The notes beneath the pieces were generated by a model. That model ran no database searches, was not told the origin of the DNA, and saw only the letters and a program-made list of their open reading frames with translations. Positions 50,488 through 61,760 of a stretch of DNA of 64,000 nucleotides are shown piece after piece. Each line of letters begins with the position of its first letter. Within the stretch, counting starts at the first letter, position 1. Position numbers and translations under genes: made by a program. This stretch comes from Magicicada septendecula (taxonomy: Eukaryota > Arthropoda > Insecta > Hemiptera > Cicadidae), in the NCBI GenBank assembly GCA_034769895.1, contig CM068367.1, forward strand, positions 318,121,986 through 318,185,985, in the 5' to 3' direction.

Positions 50488-51290
50488 GAGTTAAATTTTT
50501 TATGTTTTACGTCAGATAACTTAAAAACTATTAGAGCTACAGTTCTGCGACCTGTTTTATTCAATTTTTCAGGTAAAAAAACGTATAGAACAAAGAAATT
50601 TGCATCGAACTTTCAGACCGGTAAAATTAAATATGGCTGCATATTAGCGAAATCTTTCGCTAGTCGTAACTCGCTAACAAAGCGTTTTTGGACTTTTGTT
50701 TATACCAACTTTTTTCCTTATTTTCAGCTATAGAGTAATTTACCGAGAGATTAGAGTGCAGTTCCGAATCACCCTGTATATGCCACTGCAACACTGTACT
50801 TAAATTCAACACATTTTATTTTTATGTGTTTAAATTTGGCAGTATGACTACAGGAGATTTATGAAAAAATGCTTTTGTTTTATTTGATTCTAATTAAAAT
50901 AAAATGTGCATTTAACTATAAAAGGATACAAGTAAAGTAGTTTATATAGGAGACTTATAACAAAAAATAAAAAAAATATATAGCTACGCCACAATGTCAG
51001 TCATGTCTTGTGTGCAATAAAAATAATAGAAATATTATTTTAGTGACTTACAGACAAATACAAGAAATAATTTTTAATTGTCAGGCAGTGTTGATTATAT
51101 GGCTGCACAAGGGAATACTAGATTATTAAGTAGCTTATTGTTTATTATGAAATTCTTTCCATCATTTTTATAATACTTCAAGGAATCTGATCAAACTATC
51201 TTTAATAAAATGAAAATACTCTATATTACTTAAAAACTAATAACAATAACTTCTAGACATTTCTTCTGTTTTGAAACAATCCACAAGCCA
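50488..51290. other. flank without recognised gene
   Basis: Contains, at 50770-50780, CACCCTGTATA, whose reverse TATACAGGGTG resembles ends of other Tc1-like elements; no partner end was found. The rest is AT-rich. Confidence 0.5.
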
Positions 51291-52345
51291 CTTCTATCCT
51301 AGGAACATCTCTACACCTCAACCTAATTCCCACAACCTATATCATCTACAGTCTGATTCATGTATACCAATTGTGATCTGGTCTTCCTGTCCATTGTTTC
51401 CCATTCTCCATTCCCTCCACTAGTGTATTTCCTAAGCTTGAGTGCCTCAGAATGAATCCTAATAACCTGTCCCTTCTCCCTGTCTTTCATAAAATGTTTC
51501 TCTCTCCACTCTCTCCAAAGCTTCCTTATTCCTTGGAAAGGCCTCATTATTCCTTAGTCCTGTCTGACCATCTGATCCTCAACATCCATCTGTGGGACTA
51601 CATTTCAAAAGCACTAATATTATCAGTGTATGCCATTTTTCCAAGTGCATGCCTTGTTGCCATAGAGGGCCACATTCCATACATGTAGCCTGAAAACTGG
51701 TTTTAGTAAGTGTTTATCTTTCTTTGAATAACCATGCTTTTTACAGCTTCCTTTCTTCTTCGTCTTTTGTGATTTTACTTCTAAGTTACTTCCATGCAGT
51801 TCTTTATTTCCAATTTTAATATTTAATCCATTACTGACATGACTCCTGCTACATTTAATGACCTTAGTTTTATGTTGCTATAAGAATCCTCTAAATTTAT
51901 ATTCATACCATTCAACATTTTTACCACTTTCTTCATCTTTTCTGCCAACGAAACAAAACATTATCAAATCTCAACATCGCTACACTCTCTCATAAACTTG
52001 TAATTCGAATTTCAAACATTTTCATCAATTCCTTCAACTTTTTCAATATACAAAACGAAAATTACCAGCAATAAGCTACATTCCTGTGTCATCCCCTTTC
52101 TGTATGTTCACTTCTCTTTCTTGACATTTCAACTAACAACAGCTATCTGATGTTTATACAATTTGAAAATAATTCTTGTTTTTGTATTTCAGACCAGTTC
52201 CTTTCACAACATTAAACAATATACCTTATTTCACATTGTCAAAAGCATTCTGTAAATCTATATAAGCAATGTATTTTTTATCAGTCTCCATTTGAGTCGC
52301 ACCTCAGTGATAAAACTGCTTCTCCTGTAACTTTTTCCTTCTAGA
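51291..52345 (-). pseudogene. non-LTR retrotransposon (LINE) reverse transcriptase fragment
   Basis: On minus, frames with many breaks show the C-terminal part of a LINE ORF2: YIAYIDLQNAFDNVK (near 52270), EREVNIQKG (near 52115), KVIKCSRS with LNIKIGNKEL (near 51830), a KKDKHLLKP stretch, VWNVALYGNKACT (near 51650), and REKHFMKDREKGQ up to VYMNQTVDDIGCG (51330-51500). The order is that of the endonuclease/reverse transcriptase proteins common in arthropod genomes. The YADD-box region is decayed. Clade not determined. Confidence 0.8.
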
Positions 52346-53208
52346 AAAAAATAAAGAGAATACATATATTTAATAAAGACATCATTAAATAAAAAATATT
52401 AACAATAACCAGCCAATCAAAACTATATAAAATAACATAGGTTGTTATATACAGAGGTGCATATAATTTAGAAAATCAACTGCTGAGTTAAAACATTCCT
52501 GGAATCTTTTATGTGTATGAGTTATTTATGTATGAGTTCTTAATGTAAGTGTATTAAGTTTATGTTGTGCATTATTACTAATACATAAATATTTTTTGGA
52601 TTCTGTTCATATGAGTAATTTTCAGTGAAGATAATGTCAGATGCTAATAGAGTAGATGCACCACAAATGTCTCATTAAATGTATGTCAAGGGATATATGT
52701 AGTAAACTAAACTAATAAACTATGAAAAAAATTTCAATTGTTTACATTGGGTAACTTGTTATGCAGCTAATACTGAAGATACAAGAACTTAAATTAATTT
52801 CCTGATTTTACCTATGTAAAGTTATTAAATCTATGTAATAAATCTCTAGGGGGGTCTACGTTTGTCCCCGGTAATCTTAGAATCTACTGAACCGATTTCA
52901 ATGAAACTTTGCACGCTGATAGCAGGTACCCAACGGAAGGTTTTCCACTTTATCTGATAATGATAGGTTAAAAAGAACCGAAGTTATAGCAAAAAAAAAC
53001 TTATTTTTTTAAACCCGCGGCTTCGATCGCGAATATTTGTCATATGATTGTTGTGGTAACTGTCGAGTTGGTAAATTGCTAATGGTACAGCTATATTAAT
53101 AATATTCTGATATTGTAAGTTATGAATATCCAAAGAGTGCGAAGCAATAGATCCATCATTCGTGTTTCCTCGATACGTAAAATCAAAATTTGATAATTTA
53201 GTAGATAT
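52346..53208. other. AT-rich flank with a repeat remnant
   Basis: No gene. At about 52850-53035 lies a repeat-like segment with ACCGATTTCAATGAAACTTT and CCCGCGGCTTCGATCGCG. The last motif recurs as CCCGCGGCTTCACCCGCG at 23790-23808. Confidence 0.5.
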
Positions 53209-56200
53209 TGTAACAATATTTATATGTTTAGGTTCTTATGCTCCACGTTGTATGCGTCAATTTGTAACAATATTTATAAGAGGGGATGAAATTATTATGC
53301 TACGGTTATATTTTGCCGCTCGCTCCCACTATCCATGCAGTCCCAATGACTTCACTCGGAGTTGCCAACAGTTGCTCCGTCCGCTGTACTATATTATCGT
53401 AATTCTTAATTGAAACAGTAATAATAATGCAAAGATAACACCAAACAGATATATTCCTTTTAACGATCTTTATTCAAATGAATCATTGATTAATTACTTC
53501 TCGTTTTTCTTTACTGTAATTACAAATTATGACAAAATTATGTGTCTTTTTTCACAAGTTAGTAGTAGCTAAAATGTTGTGCTATAGTCGACCAACCAAA
53601 AATGATGCTTTTCATTTTATTTCTATTAAAATAAATAATCTCAGGGCGTATTTGGTTCGGAAATTATGGTTAAACAAATAATACAACTCTTAAAATCAAA
53701 TACAAACTTCATAATATGAGGATATTACAAGGTTTTGATGTGTATAGTGCAAACTGGTAGTCGTGTATGTGTTACTCACTATTATAGGTTATGAACAGTT
53801 TAGATGCTTATTAGTTATCGTTAAAGTTTTTATGGTGTTCAAAAAAGGTGTAAAACTCAATTGGTGTTATTTTCGAGTGTTCTTTAGTGTTGGTGTAGGA
53901 TAGTGTCTGTAGTTTTATTTTGTTTAATTCCTAGATAGTCATGTACACAAGTGTAGGTGTTGTCACATAAGATAATAAATTGTTCAAATTCACCAGATCC
54001 TCTTCTTTATTCTTCCAGGACGAAGATAGGGTCCAAGTCTTCTTTGCTTCTTCTCCCCGGATCTAAATTCTTCTGAATTAAATTCTTGAAGTTCTTTTGT
54101 TATTATAACATTTTGTATTGACTATACCAATTCGTTTTACAAAGTCTGGTATGTGTTTTCACTATTTAAAATATGATTATCTGAGACGTTTTATTAACGC
54201 GTCTGTCTTCAATGACCGTTGTTAAAGAAGTCCTATTTTATTTATCTGAATTTTCGGTTGCTAAGATAAAACTTGAAATCTGGTTGGTTGATTCAGATAT
54301 ACATTGTCATACAAATTCATTATTTCAATGTCTGAATTTGGTCAAAAACTTTTAGATTAGTATAACTTTTTTGTACTGATTGGGAATTTAAAACTAATAG
54401 CATCATTATTTTGGTATTAACATTTGTGACATATAGACACCAAACATGCCTATTTTTGCTTAAGAAATACTGATGTTACATTTTTGCTATCTGAATTTTT
54501 CTTAAATAACTTAAAACTGATTATTTCGATTCCATATTTGTTGTGTATACTGTTAATTATAAACCTATCCATATTACATTTGTTTTATAAAATTCTAAAT
54601 GTATTTCCTAAAGTTTACAAAACTCCAAAGTTTTTATAGGCCTATCTATGTCTTGACATGTTAAATTTCTATTTTCTGTTATTATAACACCTATTAACAA
54701 TGCAACTACCATCAAAACTACTCCCTATAACTCTATTAGTATTATTATTTAAAATATAACAATAATTATTACTGTAACAACATAAAAAAACATAATTCAC
54801 ATTTTGTGATTAAACAATTTGTATATGCCTAGTTACATACATACTGCATAAGGCATATCATACATATATTATTTAATAAAACTATAAATAACATCAACAC
54901 AACTTTAAACGTGTTTTAAGAACATAAAAAGGAAAGTTTAATCATTTAATAATGATTTTCTATTTTTTCCATTTTTCCTAGGTAGTTCAGCCATCGCTGT
55001 ACTAGGTATTTTTTCTGTTTCTTTTTATACATTTGAGAATTATTATTAGATTATATATTATTTTCTTGATAACATTATGTCCACTATTATTTACAGTTGG
55101 TTGCATGTTTCCATGTATCTATAATAATTGTTTTGTTGTATTATTTCATTATATCATTTAGTTAACAATTTACTAATATATTATTTTACATTATATTGTA
55201 TATTTGGGCCTATTATCCCTCAATTTGTATTTTGATTATTTTTATATTTTGATACATTTAATAAAACAATTTGTTTACTTATAGTAATGGTACATAATGC
55301 TGTCTGTCTTTATAAGTATTATTCTTGTCATTATTTGAAATTCATGTCATCATCTTTACCTAAACATTAATTTGGGTACGGTCAGTTATAGTACAAGTCA
55401 GTCTAAAGTAGTTATTTGTTCATCTTCACTATCATTTTTAAAAGATATTTTTCTTCTTGTTAAGTTTCTTATTCATGATCTACATTAAATCTGGTACGAT
55501 ATCAAGCTATGCCAAATGTAGTGTTACATACTACCCTGCCACCAAATTTGATTATTTTAATAAAATAATATATTTTGTTGAAATTATCAATTATCTTATC
55601 TTTCATATTAGCACTTGTTATCCTTTTTATGATCTGGTATACTTGTCTTTAATTATAAGTGTTCTATCCCTGGAACATGTTACCTCCCTAACAAATTAAT
55701 CATTATCACACATATTTTTGGAATCAGCTCTCTTGACCTAATACCCCGCTGTCCTTATAATACATAATACATAAATAATATCGATTGCTGGAGCTATCTT
55801 ATCAGTCAATCACATTTAATAATCACTAGTCTATTCACGACTAAATCAAATAAAAATAATATAATAATATATTCTTGGGATGCTTCACTCAGTTTAAATT
55901 CTCAGATCTAAATATTTCTTTCCATTGATTCATTCAGATGTTCATTTTCTTGTGGCGATATTAATAACATTTTTATCTTTTATTATTGGTACTATCTTCT
56001 TTCCTTCTTTACCAGTACTGCTTAAACTTCATTTTTCATTCACTATCTTCATCCAATTAACACGTAACAAGTATCTTTATCTATAGTTGTTATTGATTCT
56101 CTCACAATCATGATAGGTTATTCGTAGTAATTTCGTTTCTAGTCTTGTCTTATTTTCATCGTCGATCGTCTACATTTGTCTTTTCTTATTCATTTTATAG

Positions 56201-56357
56201 CACTATGGTTTCTCCTGATTCATGGATGTTGCATCTTTCTTTTATATTCCAATAATAAGTTCATAATTATATTTAATAAGAGGTGCTTATTTTGTTTAGA
56301 ATTTTGAAATTTATTCAAATTTGTTTATTCACTTGATCCAAAATAACATTGTCAACA
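53209..56357 (-). repeat. 3' LTR of element E, about 3.1 kb
   Basis: The left boundary TGTAACAATATTTATATG is fixed by comparison with 61761. The right boundary is less sure; I place it at 56357, where the minus strand starts TGTTGACAATG about 20 bp after the pol stop, because the matching end of the other LTR is outside the window. 53263 repeats the terminal TGTAACAATATTTATA 54 bp inside. Confidence 0.75.
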
Positions 56358-56377
56358 TGCACTGTAAGTTGTCCTTA

Positions 56378-59047
56378 CTATTTGTTTGAATTTTGAACTA
56401 TTTTGTATTTTTTCCTTCTTTTCTCCACTTGCTCATTCAGTTTGCTGTGGAATCTCACGTTATCGAACTGGTAAGCTGGGTTGTTTGGGAAGTTGATTAT
56501 TTCAATAATTTCTGGGGGTGGTAATCTTTCATGCATTATAGTATATGGGGTATCTTGTATTGATTCATGGTAAGCTAAGTTGATAAAGCTTTCTGTTTGT
56601 GTAATGTAGTCACTCCACTTCTGGTGTTTATCGAAACAATAGGTCCTGAGGATTCTGCCGACCTCCCTCAGCACTCTTTCCACCGGATTGCTATTTGGGT
56701 GATAGACAGATGTTTTATATGTCTTGACACCTAGATCTAACAAAGTCTCCTTCCATACCCTTCCTCGGAACTGAGTCCCATGATCTGTAATAATTGACCT
56801 TGGAGTTCCTAACTCTGGTATGTATTGTTGTATTACTACTTGCAAAATCTTTTTTGTAGTTGCCCAATTAATGGGGTATAGTTTTGTAAATTTGGAGTAA
56901 TGGTCGAACATGATTATTATGAATTTGTATTGTTTTCTCCCTCCACTACGAGGTAACGGTCCACACACATCTAAAAATACTCTCTCTAATTTACCAGTTG
57001 ACGTAATTGGCTGCATTATTCCTTCTGTTTTTTCGTTATTGCATTTTGCCAATTGACAGATGTGGCACTGCCGAATACATTCTCTAACTCTCCGGTTGAT
57101 ATTCTTAATGTAAGTGTGTTCCTCAAGTGTTTTCATTACTTTTAATGCACCCATATGCCCATATCGACTATGGTAGTCCAGTATCAATTCTTGTTCTAAA
57201 GCTTTAGGTATCACTACCTTCCATGATCCTTGGTTATTATTTGGTTTGTAAAATAATATGTCTTCATGTAGACAGTAATATGCAGTAATTTTTTCATCCT
57301 GTTGGATCAGTCTTTGCCTAAAATTGTTGATTTTTGTATCCTCTGTTTGTTGTTGTGAAATTGATTTCATGATGTTTTCCAAATCTGATTTGTTTTTTAT
57401 GATAGTATATACCTTGACGATTGTTTCCTTTTCCCCTTCAAAAACTTGCTGTTCTATGTTAATCCGGGACAATATATCTGCAGCAATATTCTGTTTTCCT
57501 GGAACATACTCCCAATTTATATGGTATTCCTGTAGTGCAAGTATCCACCTTGTCAATCTTCCATGGTTAAGCTTGCAATTTTTCAAGAAAGATATTGACT
57601 TATGGTCACTTCTCACAGTTATCGGGTATCCAAGAATATAGGTTCTGAATTTTCCACAAGCGAATACAACGCTTAATAACTCCTTTTCCGTCACACTATA
57701 ATTGCGTTCACATCCATTAAGTATTCTGCTTGCAAAACTCACCACCTGATGGTTTCCCTCACTATCTTCTTGATATAATACAGATCCTAAACTTATATCA
57801 CTGGCATCGCAGTTCATAAAGAACGGTTGGTCGAAATTAGGATGTTTTAATATAACTGAATTTACGAAATTATGCTTGATCATTTGGAGTAATTTGTCTT
57901 GTTCCTGTTCCCATGACCATTTGTTCTTAGAGGATAATTGTGGAGAAAACTTCGCTGTCATTTCAGAATAATTTCTCTGAAACTTCCTATAGTAATTGCA
58001 AAGTCCCAGAAATGATTGAAGTTGCTTTTTATTTTTACGACTTGGGAACTTCTGGATAGCTTCTATCTTCTCATTGGATGGTGTTATTCCTTGTCTTGAT
58101 AAGTTAAAACCCAGGAACTGGACTTCACTGGCGATAAGTTTGGATTTTTGAAGCTTTAGGGTGACGTTACTGTCTGATAATTTTTGTAATACTTGCCCTA
58201 CTCTGTCACAATGGTCTTCCCAATTCACTGAAGTAATCAACAAGTCATCAACATAGACTGTGGTAAATGGAATAGTATCTGGACCCAACACCTGGTCCAT
58301 ACATCTTACGAATACAGCTACTGAGTTTACCAGTCCAAACGGTAGTCGCTTGAACTGGTAGTTCCTCCCTTCGAAAATAAAGGCGACGTACTTTCGACTA
58401 TCTGGGTGTAACTCCACCTGTCAATACCCACAAACAGTATCCCAGGTGCTGATAAATTGTATGCCATTAAATTTTTTCAATATCTCCTCAATCTCTCCGG
58501 GAGATGTTCTGTCATTAACTATGATCTTGTTCATCTCTCTAGCATCCAAACAGAGTCGTACTTTGCCATCTTTCTTGGCAACGGCTATTAATGGACTAGT
58601 AAATGGGGAACAGCTATACTCAATAATATCTTCTGCTATCATTTTGTCTAGTTCAGTCCTCACTGCTTCTTTTAATGCATAAGCAACGGGATATGATTTC
58701 TTATTAAAATTTACAGGCTCCTTGAATTGTAGTGTAAATTGATAATTTTTTACTTTGCCAGGTATATCAGAGAAAACATAGCGGTATTTATTATATATTG
58801 ATATTAACTTTTCTATTTGTTGTGTAGTTAAATTACACTCATTTTGTTCTGACCGAAATTGTCGGATCTCTTCTAATTTTTCCAACCATAAACTGTCTTC
58901 ACTCCCAAAGTATTCCCTTCTTATATTCCATGAATCATCTTGATCGTTATTGAATTTTCTTATACTATTAATACTATTGCATGAAGGTACATTTTTATTT
59001 TCTACTAATTTTGCTGTCCATTCTATATTATCCATTTTTAATGACAC
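56378..59047 (-). pseudogene. pol: element E pol: reverse transcriptase, RNase H and integrase, single in-frame stop
   Basis: One frame from 59047 to 56378 with a single TGA at 58421-58423, where a Trp (GYWQV) is expected. RT: AKKDGKVRLCLDAREMN, FISTWDTVCGY, then RLPFGLVNS and TVYVDDLLITS. RNase H: MNCDASDISLGSVLYQ, RNYSVTEKELLSVVFA, RSDHKSISFLKN. Integrase: H2C2 (HSRYGHMGALK; CIRQCHICQLAKC), FLDVCGPLP, SIITDHGTQFRG, HPNSNPVERVLREVGR. The spacing of the last Asp and Glu is 34 residues, one less than usual. No chromodomain or GPY/F module is evident in the short tail. Confidence 0.93.
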
Positions 59048-59465
59048 TATTGCTGAGTCTCATGTCAATTATTGCTGAGTATTTTCTCAAAATATCACAG
59101 CCTATTAGTAGATTAAATGGTAGGTTACTAGCTATTAGAAAAATCATAGGTATAGCTACATTTCCGCTGGTCACTGCTAATGATACCTGTTTTCTTATTG
59201 ACTTGTTTTGCCTTCCGGTGGCTCCAATTAAAATTATATTCTGGATTGGTAGAGTCGGGAAGATGATCTTACTTAATTTTTGAATTTTGTGGTATTCGTT
59301 GTTATCGATTAACGACACGTTTGCGCCCGTATCTATCATGAATCTTGTGTCTATTCCATTTACTTGGACAATAATATATGCAATCTCGTTATTCAAATTA
59401 TTGTTCGTTATTGTATCTTCGTTTAGCAATTCGTCTCTCACATTTTTTAAGAAATGATTATGCAC
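59028..59465 (-). CDS. element E aspartic protease region
   Basis: 145 codons overlapping the pol start by 20 bases. RFMIDTGANVSLIDN is the retropepsin active site, and PFNLLIGCDILRKYSAIID the second conserved block. The overlap implies expression by frameshifting or re-initiation, as in other Gag-Pol elements. Intact as far as seen. Confidence 0.88.
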   Translation of the reverse strand: MHNHFLKNVRDELLNEDTITNNNLNNEIAYIIVQVNGIDTRFMIDTGANVSLIDNNEYHKIQKLSKIIFPTLPIQNIILIGATGRQNKSIRKQVSLAVTSGNVAIPMIFLIASNLPFNLLIGCDILRKYSAIIDMRLSNSVIKNG

Positions 59466-59556
59466 TATGGTAATGGTATTGTCAGAATGTCAGTCGTTTT
59501 GTCTCGTCCTAGTAAGTACCCAAATTGTCGGTTCAGTGATGGGACCTGTTGGTTTT

Positions 59557-61688
59557 TCACTGCCGCGGTCCGTTTAAATCAGGGCTGATCTCCTCGGTCC
59601 TGTTGTCTGGTTGATCGGGTCTGTCTCTATTATGTAATTCTTGTATGTCACTGGCGTTATTATTGAACGTCACTACGTTTCTGTTGCTCCTGTCATCGTC
59701 GCAGCTCCTACTTCGTGTATGTTCATTCCGGTAGCGCTGGTTATTCTCTTCCTGAAAATTTCTCTCCCGGTTCCCACCATAATTCATTCGTCCATGGTAC
59801 GAACGTCTTCCCATATCCCATGTCTCCCATAACGTGTTCACATAATTCACATGCCTTCGATATGTTTGGTTTTGGTTGTTATAATTGCCATTATTATTCT
59901 GTCTGTAACGGTTATCGTAATTGTTTTGATAACCTCGGTTGTTCTGGTAATGGTTGTCTCTATCATTGGCACGCTGGTATCCGTTATTCTTATTCGTAGG
60001 AGAGCTACGGTAATAGTGGTTGTTGTTATTTGTCGCATTATTTCGTGGATAGTTGTTATTGTTATTGTTATTTTGGTAACTACGTTGATAGTGGTTACCG
60101 TTGTTGTTGTTGTAATTGTTATTATTTGATCTATTCCCGTTGTTTTCATATCGGGCGTGGCGGCGACCATTATTTCTATCCATTTCATCGCTCCTACGTC
60201 TGTATTGGAGGAAGCTCTTCTCTTGTTCCATTTCCGCTAATAATGCCGACATCTCCTCAATGGTTTGTATTCGTCCGGTTATTCGGCCTCTCGTAATTTC
60301 CCCACCATAGTGATAAGCTAATAGCCTCACTAAACATTCGGTAGGAATGGCAGGCTCTAAATGTCTGGCTATGTTGATCTTACCCAGAAAGTATGCGGTC
60401 GGAGTTTGTTTGCCGTGTAGATCATATCGGCCCAATCCTATGTCACTCCTTATCATATGTTGTGTGGCATCAGACCAGTAGCCTACTTGGATTTAAATTG
60501 TTTTTTAAATTCTTGGAAAGTTTGTATATTCGGCTGCATCGCCGTCCACCAATTGTCATAGACTTTTCTGAACATTTCGTCCAGCATACTTCTAATTACA
60601 AACCATCTGTCTTCTCCGGTTTTTGCTATTTTTTCTTCTACCCGTTCTAGGAATAGCATGGGGTTTCTTCTATAATTCTGGAAGTCGATAACTTCTCGGT
60701 TTTCCTCACATGTGGTATGGGCACCGGTACATTGTCTGTTTTTTAGAGAGTTAATTTCATCTCTATGGGCAGTTGTTTGGTCTTGTACTCGATTAAGACC
60801 TATGCTTTCTAATCTTTCTCCCATCACTGCTTGGTTGGTTTGTATATTTTCCATTCGTCCATTCGTTTCTTCCCGGACGCTCAGTATCTCTTGGTTCATC
60901 CGCTCACACTTTTCCTTGGTCTCGGATTCTACCCTTTTAATTTTGGTCACCGGTTCTTCTAGCTTCTTGTCCCATTCTTCCTGCAAATGCCGGTTATTAA
61001 TTTCCATCTTTTTATTCCACTCTTCCTTTAATGCCTCTTTGTGTTCATCCAGTTTTTTCATGGTTTCCTGGTAATTTCCTTTCAATTCTTCCCTTAATGC
61101 TCTATTATTTTCGTCTATTTTCTCCTCCATTTTCCTGCTATTCTCCTTCAATTCTCCCATTTTTTCTTCCATTTTCTTATTAGTTTCTTCCAATTTTCGG
61201 CTCAATTCCTCCTTTGTCTGTTTATTATCACTCTTTATTTCCGCCATGGACTGTTTATTGTCCTTTTTTAACTCCTCCATCCTCTTACTCAAGTCTTCCT
61301 TCAATATTACTAAGTTCTTATTACTATTCTCACTTAATTCTTCCTTCAATTTTTCTAAATCCTTATTACTGTTCTCACTTAATTCTTCCTTCAATTTTTC
61401 TAAATTCTTATTACTGTTCTCACTTAATTCTTCCATCTTTTCTTCCATTTTCTTATTACTCTCCTCCGTTTTCTTACCAGTTTCCTGCATTAATTCCATC
61501 ATACATTTGATCATTTCTTGTGTCTTCTCGCTTTCTGTTTGTGTGGGTTCTTCTGGTTGTTTCTCCTGAGCCTTCCTTATTATGGTTTCTACTTCCTCAA
61601 CCGGTGTTGCTTCCTTGTCTTCCGTGCTTAATTCGCTTACTTTTTCGGTTTTGGCCGCTCGATTGCGCGATGTTTCTCGCTTCCTCAT
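59557..61688 (-). pseudogene. gag: element E gag: long coiled coil plus Asn-rich tail, one frame break
   Basis: The first part (60483-61688, 401 codons, start MRKRETSRNRAAKTEKVSEL) is dominated by a long charged coiled coil with tandem heptad-like repeats (LKEELSENSNK three times near residues 88-130), then a capsid-like end (NYRRNPMLFLERVEEKI). Near 60483-60490 five extra bases break the frame, and the protein continues in 59557-60456: RSDIGLGRYDLHGKQTPTAY, LLAYHYGGEITRGRI, then a very Asn/Tyr/Arg-rich tail. No CCHC zinc knuckle is present; the basic Asn-rich tail may bind the RNA instead (inference). Confidence 0.85.
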
Positions 61689-61738
61689 TTTCGTTTATTT
61701 CTGGTTGTTTAATTATAAATTGTATTTTAATTTATCGC

Positions 61739-61760
61739 CTCACACGTTGGTTCGCCAATT
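61739..61760 (-). other. primer-binding site of element E
   Basis: On minus, directly after the LTR end: AATTGGCGAACCAACGTGTG. A diverged copy of the same module (AATTGACGCATACAACGTGG) lies 54 bp away inside the LTR. The primer tRNA is not identified. Confidence 0.7.

Noticed and set aside
53162..53413. Open frame over the start of the E LTR, repeated near 61582-61830
   Set aside because: Repeated because of the LTR duplication and running antisense to the element; no start context or family.
59851..60310. Plus-strand open frames rich in Val/Ile opposite the Asn-rich gag tail
   Set aside because: Antisense shadow of AAT/AAC-rich codons in the gag of element E.
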